Positions 1-6,779 of a stretch of 11,806 nt of DNA are shown piece by piece. Source of the DNA: CAYGZC01 sp964354225. GTDB lineage: Bacteria > Bacteroidota > Ignavibacteria > UBA10030 > SZUA-254. The first letter of the stretch is position 1. Every line of letters starts with the position of its first letter. A program made the translations under genes and the position numbers. The notes under the pieces are model-generated. The model worked only from the letters and a program-made list of their open reading frames with translations. It did no database searches and had not been told where the DNA came from. Location of the stretch: assembly GCA_964354225.1 (NCBI GenBank), contig CAYGZC010000123.1, positions 1 to 11,806 of the forward strand. Direction: 5' to 3'.

Positions 1-762
1 ATGATCTCCGGAATTCATTACTTGATTATCAATTACTACCTGCATTTCATTCCCCAGGATGTTGTACATTTTCAGCAAAACATTACTTGCCACCGGTAGA
101 GTGAAACGAATTTCTGTTGATGGATTGAACGGATTTGGATAGTTTTGCTCCAATTTAAATTGCGATGGCGTGGCTACCGTTGAATGAATCTCCGTTACCT
201 CGGATTGCGTTCCTACAAATGCTATTGCAGAATATACTTGGGACGTCTTAACTATGGCAGTTGCGCCGATAAATGTAACGTTTGTTAAACTTACCCACTG
301 TGTACCGTTCCATCCGCGGACACCAGTTGGCTTCCAGTCGCGGTGGAGTGAATCGGTATAGACACTATCCCAGCGCAACTGACACTGTAAACCTGTCATA
401 AACTGCATCATATGATTTCCGCTCATCATGGAATCGTCCATCATATCAAAATGTGTGCTATCTTGACCGATTTCGATTCTATGCCAGCCGATAAATGTTG
501 AATCATGTGGATGATCCAAACTATCAATATGCATTTGATCGATACGGCAGTAAATTGAATCAGGGAACATCATTCCCATCATAGAACCGGGAGGAAACAT
601 TGTAAATGTTAGCGAGTCGTTCCAGCATCGGGTAATCGTTGTGTCCGTTGTATTCCGATGAACCCAATTGTCATAATGATGCTGGGAGAACATCGGTGTT
701 GTCCCAACTAATAAAAATGTTGAGAAAAATAACAGAATAAAAAATTGTGATTTGTTTTTCAT
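1..762 (-). CDS. Met/His-rich secreted protein with T9SS type A sorting domain (3' end outside window)
   Basis: The frame is open on the minus strand from an ATG at 762 to the window edge (254 codons, no stop), so the C-terminus is missing. Residues 1-26 form a signal peptide (MKNKSQFFILLFFSTFLLVG, cleavage probably near MFSQ). The middle, about residues 50-125, is unusually rich in Met, His and Asp, with MMGMM near 61-65 and a dense MM-x-MM cluster at about 108-122. From about residue 200 the sequence turns into a type A T9SS sorting domain: FKLEQNYPNPFNPSTEI followed by a beta-rich stretch. About 30 residues of that domain should lie beyond the window. The protein is therefore expected to cross the outer membrane by the type IX system. 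Its function is unknown; methionine clusters can bind Cu(I)/Ag(I), but that is inference only. The start is supported by AAGGA upstream of the ATG. It lies downstream of the Cys-rich lipoprotein gene on the same strand. Confidence 0.85.
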   Translation of the reverse strand, partial: MKNKSQFFILLFFSTFLLVGTTPMFSQHHYDNWVHRNTTDTTITRCWNDSLTFTMFPPGSMMGMMFPDSIYCRIDQMHIDSLDHPHDSTFIGWHRIEIGQDSTHFDMMDDSMMSGNHMMQFMTGLQCQLRWDSVYTDSLHRDWKPTGVRGWNGTQWVSLTNVTFIGATAIVKTSQVYSAIAFVGTQSEVTEIHSTVATPSQFKLEQNYPNPFNPSTEIRFTLPVASNVLLKMYNILGNEMQVVIDNQVMNSGDH

Positions 763-866
763 AAAAAATATGTCCTTGGTTATTGATGAATTGTTCAAAA
801 ATTAGTTACTTATAAATATTTAAATTATTTTAGAGGTCGATTGCTTACCGACTCTATAGATAACTC

Positions 867-896
867 TTATCAAATGGACCTGGATCCGTTTGATAA
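867..896. promoter_or_regulatory. 12-bp stem, 6-nt loop hairpin between the two minus-strand genes
   Basis: The arm TTATCAAATGGA (867-878) pairs along its full length with TCCGTTTGATAA (885-896), with one G-U wobble, around the loop CCTGGA. It begins 7 nt past the stop codon of the lipoprotein gene when read on the minus strand. No U-run follows on either strand, so it is not a textbook intrinsic terminator. It may be a 3' processing or stabilising hairpin, or a dyad operator for the downstream T9SS gene. A smaller imperfect dyad (GAGGTCG ... CGACTC, 833-854) lies beside it. Confidence 0.5.
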
Positions 897-903
897 ATAG
901 GTA

Positions 904-1308
904 TTAAATTAAAAGTGAGGACGTGAAAATAGGAATATCTTCGGTGAGAGGAGGAGAGTGGATATTATCGAGTGTTATTTTGGAAGAACCACTAAACTGG
1001 ATATCGGTGGATAAATATAATAATGGAATAATTGAGTTAAACTTTTCGTTGTCAAAATTAAACTCCGATAATGAATCAAACTCATTTGTGTTCCGTTGAG
1101 CAACGATGATTGTTTTGCAGCATGAGTAGTCGCGCTGTGTTTGGATGGTTGGTACACCTTTCACGGGTTGCACCGGGCAGCATGCCCCTCGCACTGATGC
1201 GGTCATCATCGGGCAAGATGCAAGGACAACCGGAATCCCGATGTTGAATATTGTAAAGACTCCTGCAAGGAAAACAACAATCGAGCGATATTTAAATGAT
1301 TTTACCAT
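904..1308 (-). CDS. small Cys-rich lipoprotein, function unknown
   Basis: A 134-residue protein. The N-terminus has basic residues, then a hydrophobic segment (about 9-30) ending in the clean lipobox LASC with Cys32 as the lipidation site, so it is predicted to be a lipoprotein. Four more cysteines occur as two adjacent pairs, GACC (43-44) and SCCK (63-64), and PMM follows the lipobox. The C-terminal half has no cysteine and ends in a hydrophobic IPIFTSSLLI. From memory, short exported proteins of this style with paired Cys and a terminal FLI/LLI occur near metal-resistance genes in related bacteria, but I cannot confirm this. It precedes the Met-rich T9SS gene by 141 nt on the same strand. 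No strong Shine-Dalgarno sequence precedes its ATG. It is probably real, because the leader and lipobox are coherent. Confidence 0.7.
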   Translation of the reverse strand: MVKSFKYRSIVVFLAGVFTIFNIGIPVVLASCPMMTASVRGACCPVQPVKGVPTIQTQRDYSCCKTIIVAQRNTNEFDSLSEFNFDNEKFNSIIPLLYLSTDIQFSGSSKITLDNIHSPPLTEDIPIFTSSLLI

Positions 1309-1724
1309 CTTATTAAGTGTAACACTACTTTTGTACTTTTAATTCCATCTTAAAGATACATTAATTTTAGAGAGAGACAAAATGTGCAGATCACAATACA
1401 TTGAATTATCATGATTAGGTAACTCATGTTACGTAAAATAGTGTTCGGGGATAAAAATTCGAATCCCTAAATCCGAAATTCTAAAAAATTCGAATTCCCA
1501 AAATCTAAAACTGCTTTACAATCGCCGATTTTCAGAGTTTTGAGAATTTGTATTTTGGATTTGTCACGAAGTGATGGCTTCGCCATTTAGGACTTCGATA
1601 TTAGTGCTAGGATTTATCACAACTAAAAATGATCGTTCGTAACATCAGCAAAGTAATATTAATAGATTCTTTCTTTTGGCAATGAAGTAGAGAAAAGCTA
1701 TATTTTGTGCATGAAAAGAGAATT
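1309..1724. other. non-coding divergent spacer
   Basis: About 400 nt between the minus-strand lipoprotein gene and the plus-strand ABC-F gene. I see no convincing gene on either strand. Promoters for both directions must lie here, but I could not identify confident -35/-10 pairs. It contains a near-palindrome GTAACTCATGTTAC (1419-1432) that could be an operator, and the inverted-repeat element annotated separately. Confidence 0.6.
1457..1618. repeat. decayed AT-rich inverted-repeat (MITE/REP-like) element
   Basis: The left part has repeated AAATCCGAAATTC-like units (1461-1513) and the right part has their approximate complement, such as TTTTGAGAATTTG and ATTTTGGATTTG (1536-1563). Together they form a long imperfect hairpin. 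The right end carries two nested small dyads: CGAAG ... CTTCG, and ATGGC-TTC-GCCAT at 1574-1586. Similar runs of TTCGAATTT/TTAGTGCTTAGGATTT-type sequence are scattered between genes in many environmental bacterial genomes. That resemblance is from memory and is not checked here. No second copy is visible in the window. Confidence 0.4.
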
Positions 1725-3620
1725 ATGTCCAAAGCGATAAACCCCGTCCTTCTCGCCGCGCGTGAACTATCCATTCGCTTCGGTGAGCAAGTTGTTCTGA
1801 ATAACGCGACAATGAGCGTTCATCAAGCCGATAGAATCGGATTGATCGGAAACAATGGTTCAGGCAAATCGACGCTGTTAAAGATTATTGCAGGTATGAT
1901 GGAACCTGATTCAGGAACGATAACGCGGCGTAGAGACATCGGAATAGGATACCTCTCCCAGGATTTTCAACTTGACCCTGAATTATCGGTGTACGAGAAT
2001 ATTGTGGAAGGAGCACACGATGTCATCGCGATTCTCAGGGAATACGAATCGCTTCCGCCTACATCAGAAAAACGTCATCTTCTTGAGGCACACATTCATC
2101 ATCGGGACGGATGGAATCTGGAGAACAGGATTGAAACGGCTATGCACTCGCTAAACGCGCCTGAGAAGAATCGTGATATTACAACACTCTCCGGCGGTGA
2201 AAAGCGTCGTGTAGCGTTGTGCAAAGCGATTATATCTCGCCCCGATCTTCTCATACTCGATGAACCTACAAACCATCTCGATACCCAATCGATAGAGTGG
2301 ATGGAGGAATTTTTGGAGAAATATTCAGGTGCTTGTCTCTTTGTTACCCACGACAGATATTTTCTCGATTCAATTGCGACACAGATTATAGAGCTTGCGA
2401 ACGGTGTCTGTTACTCACACACTGGTAATTACACCGACTTCATGCTTGATAAGGCAGAGCGTGATTCGAAACTGGCTACGGAAGAACATAAGAGAAACCG
2501 TTTCCTGCTCCGTGAACTTGAATGGGTGCGCAAAGGACCACGGGCACGGAGAACCAAATCGAAAAGTCGGCTCAGTAAATATTTTGAAGAGGTTGATAAG
2601 AAAGGGCATGAACCGGAGGCAGAAGTTGAACTGATTATTCCACCTGCATCGGTTCTTGGCTCCAAAATTCTGAACTTGAAGAATGTAGGAATTGAGCTTG
2701 GTGGCAAAAAACTATTCAGTAAAGTGGATTTCAATTTCGATAGGAAAAGGAAACTTGGCATCATCGGTCGTAACGGTCTTGGCAAAACCACGTTGTTGAA
2801 AATCATACTCGGTGAATTACGCCCAAAGGAAGGTCATACGGAAGTAGGTGATAGAACACTCTTTAACTACATCGATCAATCACGTTTGGCGATGAACGAT
2901 GATAACACTGTCTTACAGGAAATTGGAGAAGGTAATGAGTGGATTATCTTTGGCGAAGAACGTATGACAGTATGGAAATATCTGCGGCGATTTCTGTTTG
3001 ACGATGACAGGATGCAGACGAAAGTTGGGAAACTCTCCGGCGGAGAACGTAGCCGACTTTTATTGGCGAAGATATTGAAAAATGGCGGAAATTTTCTGCT
3101 CCTGGACGAACCGACAAACGATCTCGATCTCTCAACACTACGCGTTCTTGAAGAAGCACTCTCAGCTTTCGATGGATGTGTTATAGCGGTGAGCCACGAT
3201 CGGTATTTCCTTAACCGTGTATGCAATGGTATTCTTGCCTTTGAAGGAGACGGTTATGTTCATTTCAGCGAAGGTGATTACGATTATTACATCGAGAAAC
3301 GCAATACCCGGTTAGCTGATGCAGAGCAAAAGTCCAGTGAAGCAAAACAGCTCGACACACAACTGAAGCCGCTGACTAAAAAACCGAAGAAGAAATTAAA
3401 ATGGAAAGAAGCCAAAGAACTGGAAACAATTGAGCAGAACATTATACGTGCAGAGGAGGATGTAGAACGTATTGAGGGAATCTTCTCCGCGCATGACTTC
3501 TACGATACATATGGGGAGCATACAGCGCAATTAACCAAACAACTCGCCGAAGCGAAAGAACAAATTGAGCGCCTCTATGCCCGATGGCATGAGCTTGAGG
3601 AATTACGGGTGGGGAATTAA
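1725..3620 (+). CDS. uup: ABC-F family ATPase, Uup type
   Basis: A soluble protein with two ABC ATPase domains and no membrane segments; the ABC-F family acts on ribosomes or nucleic acids rather than in transport. Numbered from the ATG at 1725 (631 residues), the first Walker A is GNNGSGKST (42-50), signature LSGGE (155-159) and Walker B LLILDEPTNHLD (175-186) with a following H-loop VTHDR. The second domain has GRNGLGKTT (348-356), LSGGE (437-441), LLLDEPTNDLD (458-468) and SHDR. The inter-domain linker carries the basic Uup-like WVRKGPRARRTKSKSRL. Residues from about 552 onward form the Lys-rich coiled-coil C-terminal domain (LKWKEAKELE ... LYARWHELEEL) typical of Uup, which binds DNA. A GTG at 1707 would add six residues; I prefer the ATG because AAGAG lies just upstream and MSKAINPVLL suits the family. 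It appears monocistronic. Confidence 0.93.
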   Translation: MSKAINPVLLAARELSIRFGEQVVLNNATMSVHQADRIGLIGNNGSGKSTLLKIIAGMMEPDSGTITRRRDIGIGYLSQDFQLDPELSVYENIVEGAHDVIAILREYESLPPTSEKRHLLEAHIHHRDGWNLENRIETAMHSLNAPEKNRDITTLSGGEKRRVALCKAIISRPDLLILDEPTNHLDTQSIEWMEEFLEKYSGACLFVTHDRYFLDSIATQIIELANGVCYSHTGNYTDFMLDKAERDSKLATEEHKRNRFLLRELEWVRKGPRARRTKSKSRLSKYFEEVDKKGHEPEAEVELIIPPASVLGSKILNLKNVGIELGGKKLFSKVDFNFDRKRKLGIIGRNGLGKTTLLKIILGELRPKEGHTEVGDRTLFNYIDQSRLAMNDDNTVLQEIGEGNEWIIFGEERMTVWKYLRRFLFDDDRMQTKVGKLSGGERSRLLLAKILKNGGNFLLLDEPTNDLDLSTLRVLEEALSAFDGCVIAVSHDRYFLNRVCNGILAFEGDGYVHFSEGDYDYYIEKRNTRLADAEQKSSEAKQLDTQLKPLTKKPKKKLKWKEAKELETIEQNIIRAEEDVERIEGIFSAHDFYDTYGEHTAQLTKQLAEAKEQIERLYARWHELEELRVGN

Positions 3621-3630
3621 TGATGTGGCT

Positions 3631-3658
3631 TGCTAAAATCATCAGCATTTTTTATTTT
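3631..3658 (+). terminator. possible weak terminator after the ABC-F gene
   Basis: Eleven nt after the stop codon, TGCT (3631-3634) can pair with AGCA (3644-3647). A competing pairing of TGATG (3621-3625) with CATCA (3640-3644) is also possible. A U-rich tract TTTTTTATTTT follows directly. The stem is short, so the call rests mostly on the T-tract and its position. Confidence 0.3.
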
Positions 3659-3725
3659 GATGCAGGATTGACTAAAGTTGGAGTTGCACCATGAATTTAC
3701 TGACCAAATATGAACTGGAGAAACG

Positions 3726-4427
3726 ATGCCAAAACATAAACAATTGACTCTTGTAACATTTAAGAAGAAATTTACAAAAGTCAAGGAGAAGGGCTGGATA
3801 GCGTCAAAGAGGAAGGGACCAACAGGTATCGGACAAACGTTGGAATATTATCTTGGCATGCAAGAAAACAATATCGCTTTACCAGATTTAGGTACCGTAG
3901 AGTTGAAGGCACACCGCATCGGTTCTTCGTCTATGATAACTCTCTTTACGTTTAACAGAAAAGCGTGGAAGATGAACCCGCTTAAAGCAATCAAGAAATA
4001 TGGTACACGCGATAGTAATGGAAGATTGGGTATGTATTTTACTATGACAAGAACTCCAAATAGTATGGGTTTATTTCTTCATATTGACCGGTCAGCCATT
4101 TCCATAAGACATATTTCTGGCGAAATTATAGCGGAGTGGCAATTAGAAACATTGGCTGAGAGATTCGCCAAGAAAATTCCCGGACTTGTTCTTGTGAGCG
4201 CATTCAATGAAATGCGTGGAGATGTTGAGTGGTTTAAATACGATCGTGTACAATTGTTAACTGGAACATCACCGAACATTATCCATAATCAAATTAATGC
4301 AGGAAACATTCTTGTTGACCTGAGACTTCACGATAAGGGCACATCAGCAAGAAACCATGGAACGGGATTCAGAGCTACAGAAGACAAGCTTACTTTGTTA
4401 TTTAATAATATCTCTGAGTTGACATGA
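3726..4427 (+). CDS. type II restriction endonuclease, MvaI/BcnI family
   Basis: A 233-residue protein resembling the MvaI/BcnI family, which are monomeric MutH-like enzymes whose characterised members cut CCWGG (MvaI) and CCSGG (BcnI). The N-terminal part has GPTGIGQTLEYYLGMQENNI (31-50), and E40 matches the helix-borne acidic residue of this fold. The active-site block is LPDLGTVELKAHR (52-64), giving D54, E59, K61 and H63 as the PD-(D/E)XK-type set. Near the C-terminus VDLRLH (197-202) and RNHGTGFR (209-216) match the family's conserved end. Its length is close to the family norm, so it appears intact. GGAG at 3717-3720 gives a good ribosome site 5 nt before the ATG. Its last 4 bases overlap the methyltransferase start (ATGA), so the two are translationally coupled. 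Exact recognition sequence cannot be read from the protein. Confidence 0.85.
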   Translation: MPKHKQLTLVTFKKKFTKVKEKGWIASKRKGPTGIGQTLEYYLGMQENNIALPDLGTVELKAHRIGSSSMITLFTFNRKAWKMNPLKAIKKYGTRDSNGRLGMYFTMTRTPNSMGLFLHIDRSAISIRHISGEIIAEWQLETLAERFAKKIPGLVLVSAFNEMRGDVEWFKYDRVQLLTGTSPNIIHNQINAGNILVDLRLHDKGTSARNHGTGFRATEDKLTLLFNNISELT

Positions 4428-5827
4428 GGAAGTCGCAACAGTTAAGCCTTCTTGAAGAGCCGATCACTCTCGGGATAGATGAATGGACATTTAATGGTGC
4501 GTCAACTCGTGAATTGACACATTGTTATCACGACTATCCTGCACGAATGATACCGCAAGTTGCAGAAAAATTGATTAATCTGTACGGTCGAGATGCGAAA
4601 ATGCTCTTTGATCCTTACTGCGGCACCGGAACATCACTTGTTGAAGGTGTAATTCGTGGTATTGATGTCGTCGGCACTGATATTAATCCTCTTGCAAGGA
4701 TGATCGCGCAGGCAAAAACTTCTCTACCAGATTTTTTTGTTTTGGATAATAGTATCAGGCATTTTAATGATTTCGTTTTACGATCACAATCAATCACGTT
4801 AGAAAAGCCACCATTCATCCCAGGTATTTCAAAGATAGAATTTTGGTTCAAATCACAAGTTATTGAAAAACTGCTACGTCTCAAGATTTTTATCGATACC
4901 TTGGAAGATGATGATGTGCGGCTGTTCTTCAAAATTGCTTTCAGCGAGACGGTTCGAGAATCCTCGAATACTAGAAACGATGAATTTAAACTGTACAGGT
5001 ATGGGCCTGAAAAATTGAAATTATTCAATCCAAACGTGTTTTCTATAATGTCGTTAAAGTTGAAGAGAAACAGACTTGGCTTAGAGAGATTTGCTGACCT
5101 CATGAGTCAATTCAAAGATTTCCCAACGTCAAAAATATATGGCTTCAACACTGTCGAAGGAGTACCAGACGAATTCGTCAAGAAGAACAGTGTTGATATT
5201 GTTGTGACCTCTCCACCATACGGTGATTCACATACAACAGTTGCATACGGGCAGTATTCTCGCCTTTCAGCGGCTTGGCTTGGACTTGAAGAGCCAGCGG
5301 GAGTCGATAGAAAACTGATGGGTGGGAAGATACAGAAGAAAATACCACATCTTCCCAGTGAACAACTCGCTGAGACGATAGAGTCTATTACTCAAAAAGA
5401 TCCCAAACGTGCGCTTGAAGTTGCTTCGTTCTACCAAGAACTGTATCTGTCGCTCACTAACGTTGCTCAGGTTATTAAGCCGGGTGGATTCGCTTGCTAT
5501 GTTGTCGGTAATCGCAAGGTGAAAGGTATAGTTCTTCCAACAGATGTTGCTATCAGGGACTTTTTCTCGGCGTTAGGATATGAGCATGTTGATACCCACC
5601 ATAGAATTATTCCAAACAAGCGAATGCCACTTAGAAATAGTCCGACTAATGCTACTGGCGTGCTTGAGGAAACAATGACACGAGAGTACATCGTGATTAT
5701 GCGGAGAAAACGTATGGGCGTAGTTTCGGAAAAAAAATCTATCTATTATGCTTCATCTAAAAGAAAGAAAAGTAAATTACGTAAGAAGAAAGTTGTTATA
5801 AGAAAAACCAAACGCCAGAAACGGTAA
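4424..5827 (+). CDS. site-specific DNA methyltransferase, probably cytosine-N4
   Basis: The cognate protective methyltransferase of the upstream endonuclease, 467 residues. Motifs in order: a motif X-like HCYHDYPARMIP (33-44), motif I LFDPYCGTGTSLVEG (61-75) for S-adenosylmethionine binding, motif II VVGTDINPLA (82-91), catalytic motif IV VTSPPYGD (261-268), then IKPGG (351-355) and VVGNR (360-364). SPPY is the form most typical of N4-cytosine methyltransferases, which fits the known MvaI and BcnI systems. The roughly 170 residues between motifs II and IV, including SSNTRNDEFKLYR (180-192), would hold the target-recognition region, giving an alpha-like X-I-TRD-IV order. The C-terminus after about residue 425 is an unusual Lys/Arg-rich tail (KRKKSKLRKKK). 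N6-adenine activity cannot be excluded by motif alone. The start is fixed by the 4-nt overlap with the endonuclease gene. Confidence 0.88.
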   Translation: MRKSQQLSLLEEPITLGIDEWTFNGASTRELTHCYHDYPARMIPQVAEKLINLYGRDAKMLFDPYCGTGTSLVEGVIRGIDVVGTDINPLARMIAQAKTSLPDFFVLDNSIRHFNDFVLRSQSITLEKPPFIPGISKIEFWFKSQVIEKLLRLKIFIDTLEDDDVRLFFKIAFSETVRESSNTRNDEFKLYRYGPEKLKLFNPNVFSIMSLKLKRNRLGLERFADLMSQFKDFPTSKIYGFNTVEGVPDEFVKKNSVDIVVTSPPYGDSHTTVAYGQYSRLSAAWLGLEEPAGVDRKLMGGKIQKKIPHLPSEQLAETIESITQKDPKRALEVASFYQELYLSLTNVAQVIKPGGFACYVVGNRKVKGIVLPTDVAIRDFFSALGYEHVDTHHRIIPNKRMPLRNSPTNATGVLEETMTREYIVIMRRKRMGVVSEKKSIYYASSKRKKSKLRKKKVVIRKTKRQKR

Positions 5828-5830
5828 GGA
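5826..5830 (+). promoter_or_regulatory. ribosome binding site for the small third gene
   Basis: AAGGA lies 7 nt before the ATG at 5838 and overlaps the end of the methyltransferase gene. It is one of the better Shine-Dalgarno matches in the window and supports translation of the 50-codon frame that follows. Confidence 0.5.
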
Positions 5831-5837
5831 ACACTGA

Positions 5838-5990
5838 ATGCTCAAAGAAATTCTAATCCAAAACTTACGTGTTGTATTTGTCGGAACGACGGTAGCGGAA
5901 ATATCTGACGAGCTTGGGTTTTATTATTTAACTCCGAAGAATCGGTTTTGGGAAATGCTGGAATATGCCAACTTCAAACTAACCATATAA
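5838..5990 (+). pseudogene. truncated Mug/uracil-DNA-glycosylase-like gene (N-terminal fragment)
   Basis: A 50-codon frame starting 10 nt after the methyltransferase stop, with a strong ribosome site. The peptide contains LRVVFVGTTVAEISDELGF and then YYLTPKNRFWEMLEYANF. The order VVFVGT, about ten residues, then a Y/F-x-x-P-x-NRFW block is what I know from the N-terminus of Mug/TDG-type mismatch glycosylases and related uracil-DNA-glycosylase-superfamily proteins (E. coli Mug: GINPG ... NRFW). Those proteins are roughly 160-200 residues long; this one stops just after the NRFW helix, and I see no continuation in any plus frame downstream. So most of the fold, including the C-terminal DNA-intercalating part, is missing. 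Such glycosylases are known beside cytosine methyltransferases (Mig.MthI), where they repair deaminated bases, which fits the position. It could still be a functional micro-protein. Homology is from motif recall, not a search. Confidence 0.55.
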
Positions 5991-6196
5991 AAACCCTCCC
6001 AGCCACGTGTGTTACATGGAAATCATTCCTTTATAAAATTAATCTGTAAATTAATTATTCGCTCGTTGTATTTTTCAAAACTTATTTCCAAAGCCGCCGT
6101 ATATTGGGGACGGTAGTGCTTTTGCTTAATTATTCGGATTTATTAGTCCTAAACTCTCGTATACTTTGATGAACGTATCTATGAAGTGGAGAAGAT

Positions 6197-6670
6197 ATGG
6201 TAAGATTAAAGATTTTATACATCATTTTGTTTTTGTTTATTTGCTCTTGTTCACGACCAGCCGAAGATAAAAATATCGATAGAACGGTAGTTGAGCGCGT
6301 CATTAACACATCTATCGGCTGGGCAAAGAATAAAGATTTTAAATTACTCTACAGCATCATTTCCAACGATTCAAATTACATCGAAGTTGATCCGACTCCT
6401 GGGATCATCAGGGGATTCGACGAATTCAAAAAGAACGAAGCCTTCTGGAAGAGCCCCAATTTTAAAGCGATCCGATACGACATCCGCGATCTGAAAATAA
6501 ATCTTTCGGACAGGGGAGATGTCGCCTGGTTCTATTGCATCCTCGATGATGTGAACGAATGGAAGGGACAACCGGCAAACTGGCTGAACACCCGGTGGAC
6601 AGGTGTGCTCGAAAAACGGAACGGAAACTGGATCATCGTGCAGATGCACTTCTCATTTGCCAAATCATAA
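6197..6670 (+). CDS. NTF2-fold (SnoaL-like) lipoprotein
   Basis: A 157-residue protein with a short hydrophobic leader (LYIILFLFICSC); Cys18 in the lipobox ICSC is the likely lipidation site, so it should be membrane-anchored in the cell envelope. The mature part has the layout of a small cone-shaped NTF2/SnoaL-like domain: an N-terminal helix (VVERVINTSIGWAKNKDFKLL), the strand region NYIEVDPTPGIIRGFDEFKK, then alternating strands ending in WTGVLEKRNGNWIIVQMHFSF, the usual last strands of this fold. Members of this superfamily include enzymes and binding proteins, and nothing here fixes a substrate. GGAG sits about 6 nt before the ATG. A TATACT hexamer lies at 6160-6165, a possible -10 element, but no -35 is spaced correctly. 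It is separated by about 110 nt from the peptidase gene. Confidence 0.75.
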   Translation: MVRLKILYIILFLFICSCSRPAEDKNIDRTVVERVINTSIGWAKNKDFKLLYSIISNDSNYIEVDPTPGIIRGFDEFKKNEAFWKSPNFKAIRYDIRDLKINLSDRGDVAWFYCILDDVNEWKGQPANWLNTRWTGVLEKRNGNWIIVQMHFSFAKS

Positions 6671-6779
6671 CTCACCTTATTGTTAAGAGATGTGATAAGC
6701 GGATTAGCATTATATCTAAATTATGAAATCATAGTCACTAAATAATTATTTTAAATAAAAATCAATAAAAGGGGAAATC

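Noticed and set aside
1145..1342. Plus-strand frame of 65 codons antisense to the Cys-rich lipoprotein
   Set aside because: The minus-strand product has a coherent signal sequence and lipobox, while the plus-strand product shows nothing recognisable.
2429..2806. Open minus-strand frame of 125 codons inside the ABC-F gene
   Set aside because: It lies entirely within well-supported coding sequence whose motifs are all intact in the plus frame. Its own product has no recognisable features.
4615..5103. Open minus-strand frame of 162 codons inside the methyltransferase gene
   Set aside because: It is antisense to the motif I and recognition region of an intact methyltransferase. Its Ser/Leu/Phe-rich composition is typical of an antisense shadow.
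3726..5827. Avoidance of CCNGG sites as evidence of the system's specificity
   Set aside because: CCNGG sites are present, even inside the operon (CCCGG at 4179, CCAGG at 4820, CCGGG at 5480). One short window cannot show avoidance.
6036..6056. AATTAAT ... ATTAATT dyad after the restriction-modification operon
   Set aside because: The stem is made only of A-T pairs in an AT-rich spacer with no T-tract, so it is likely chance and not a terminator.
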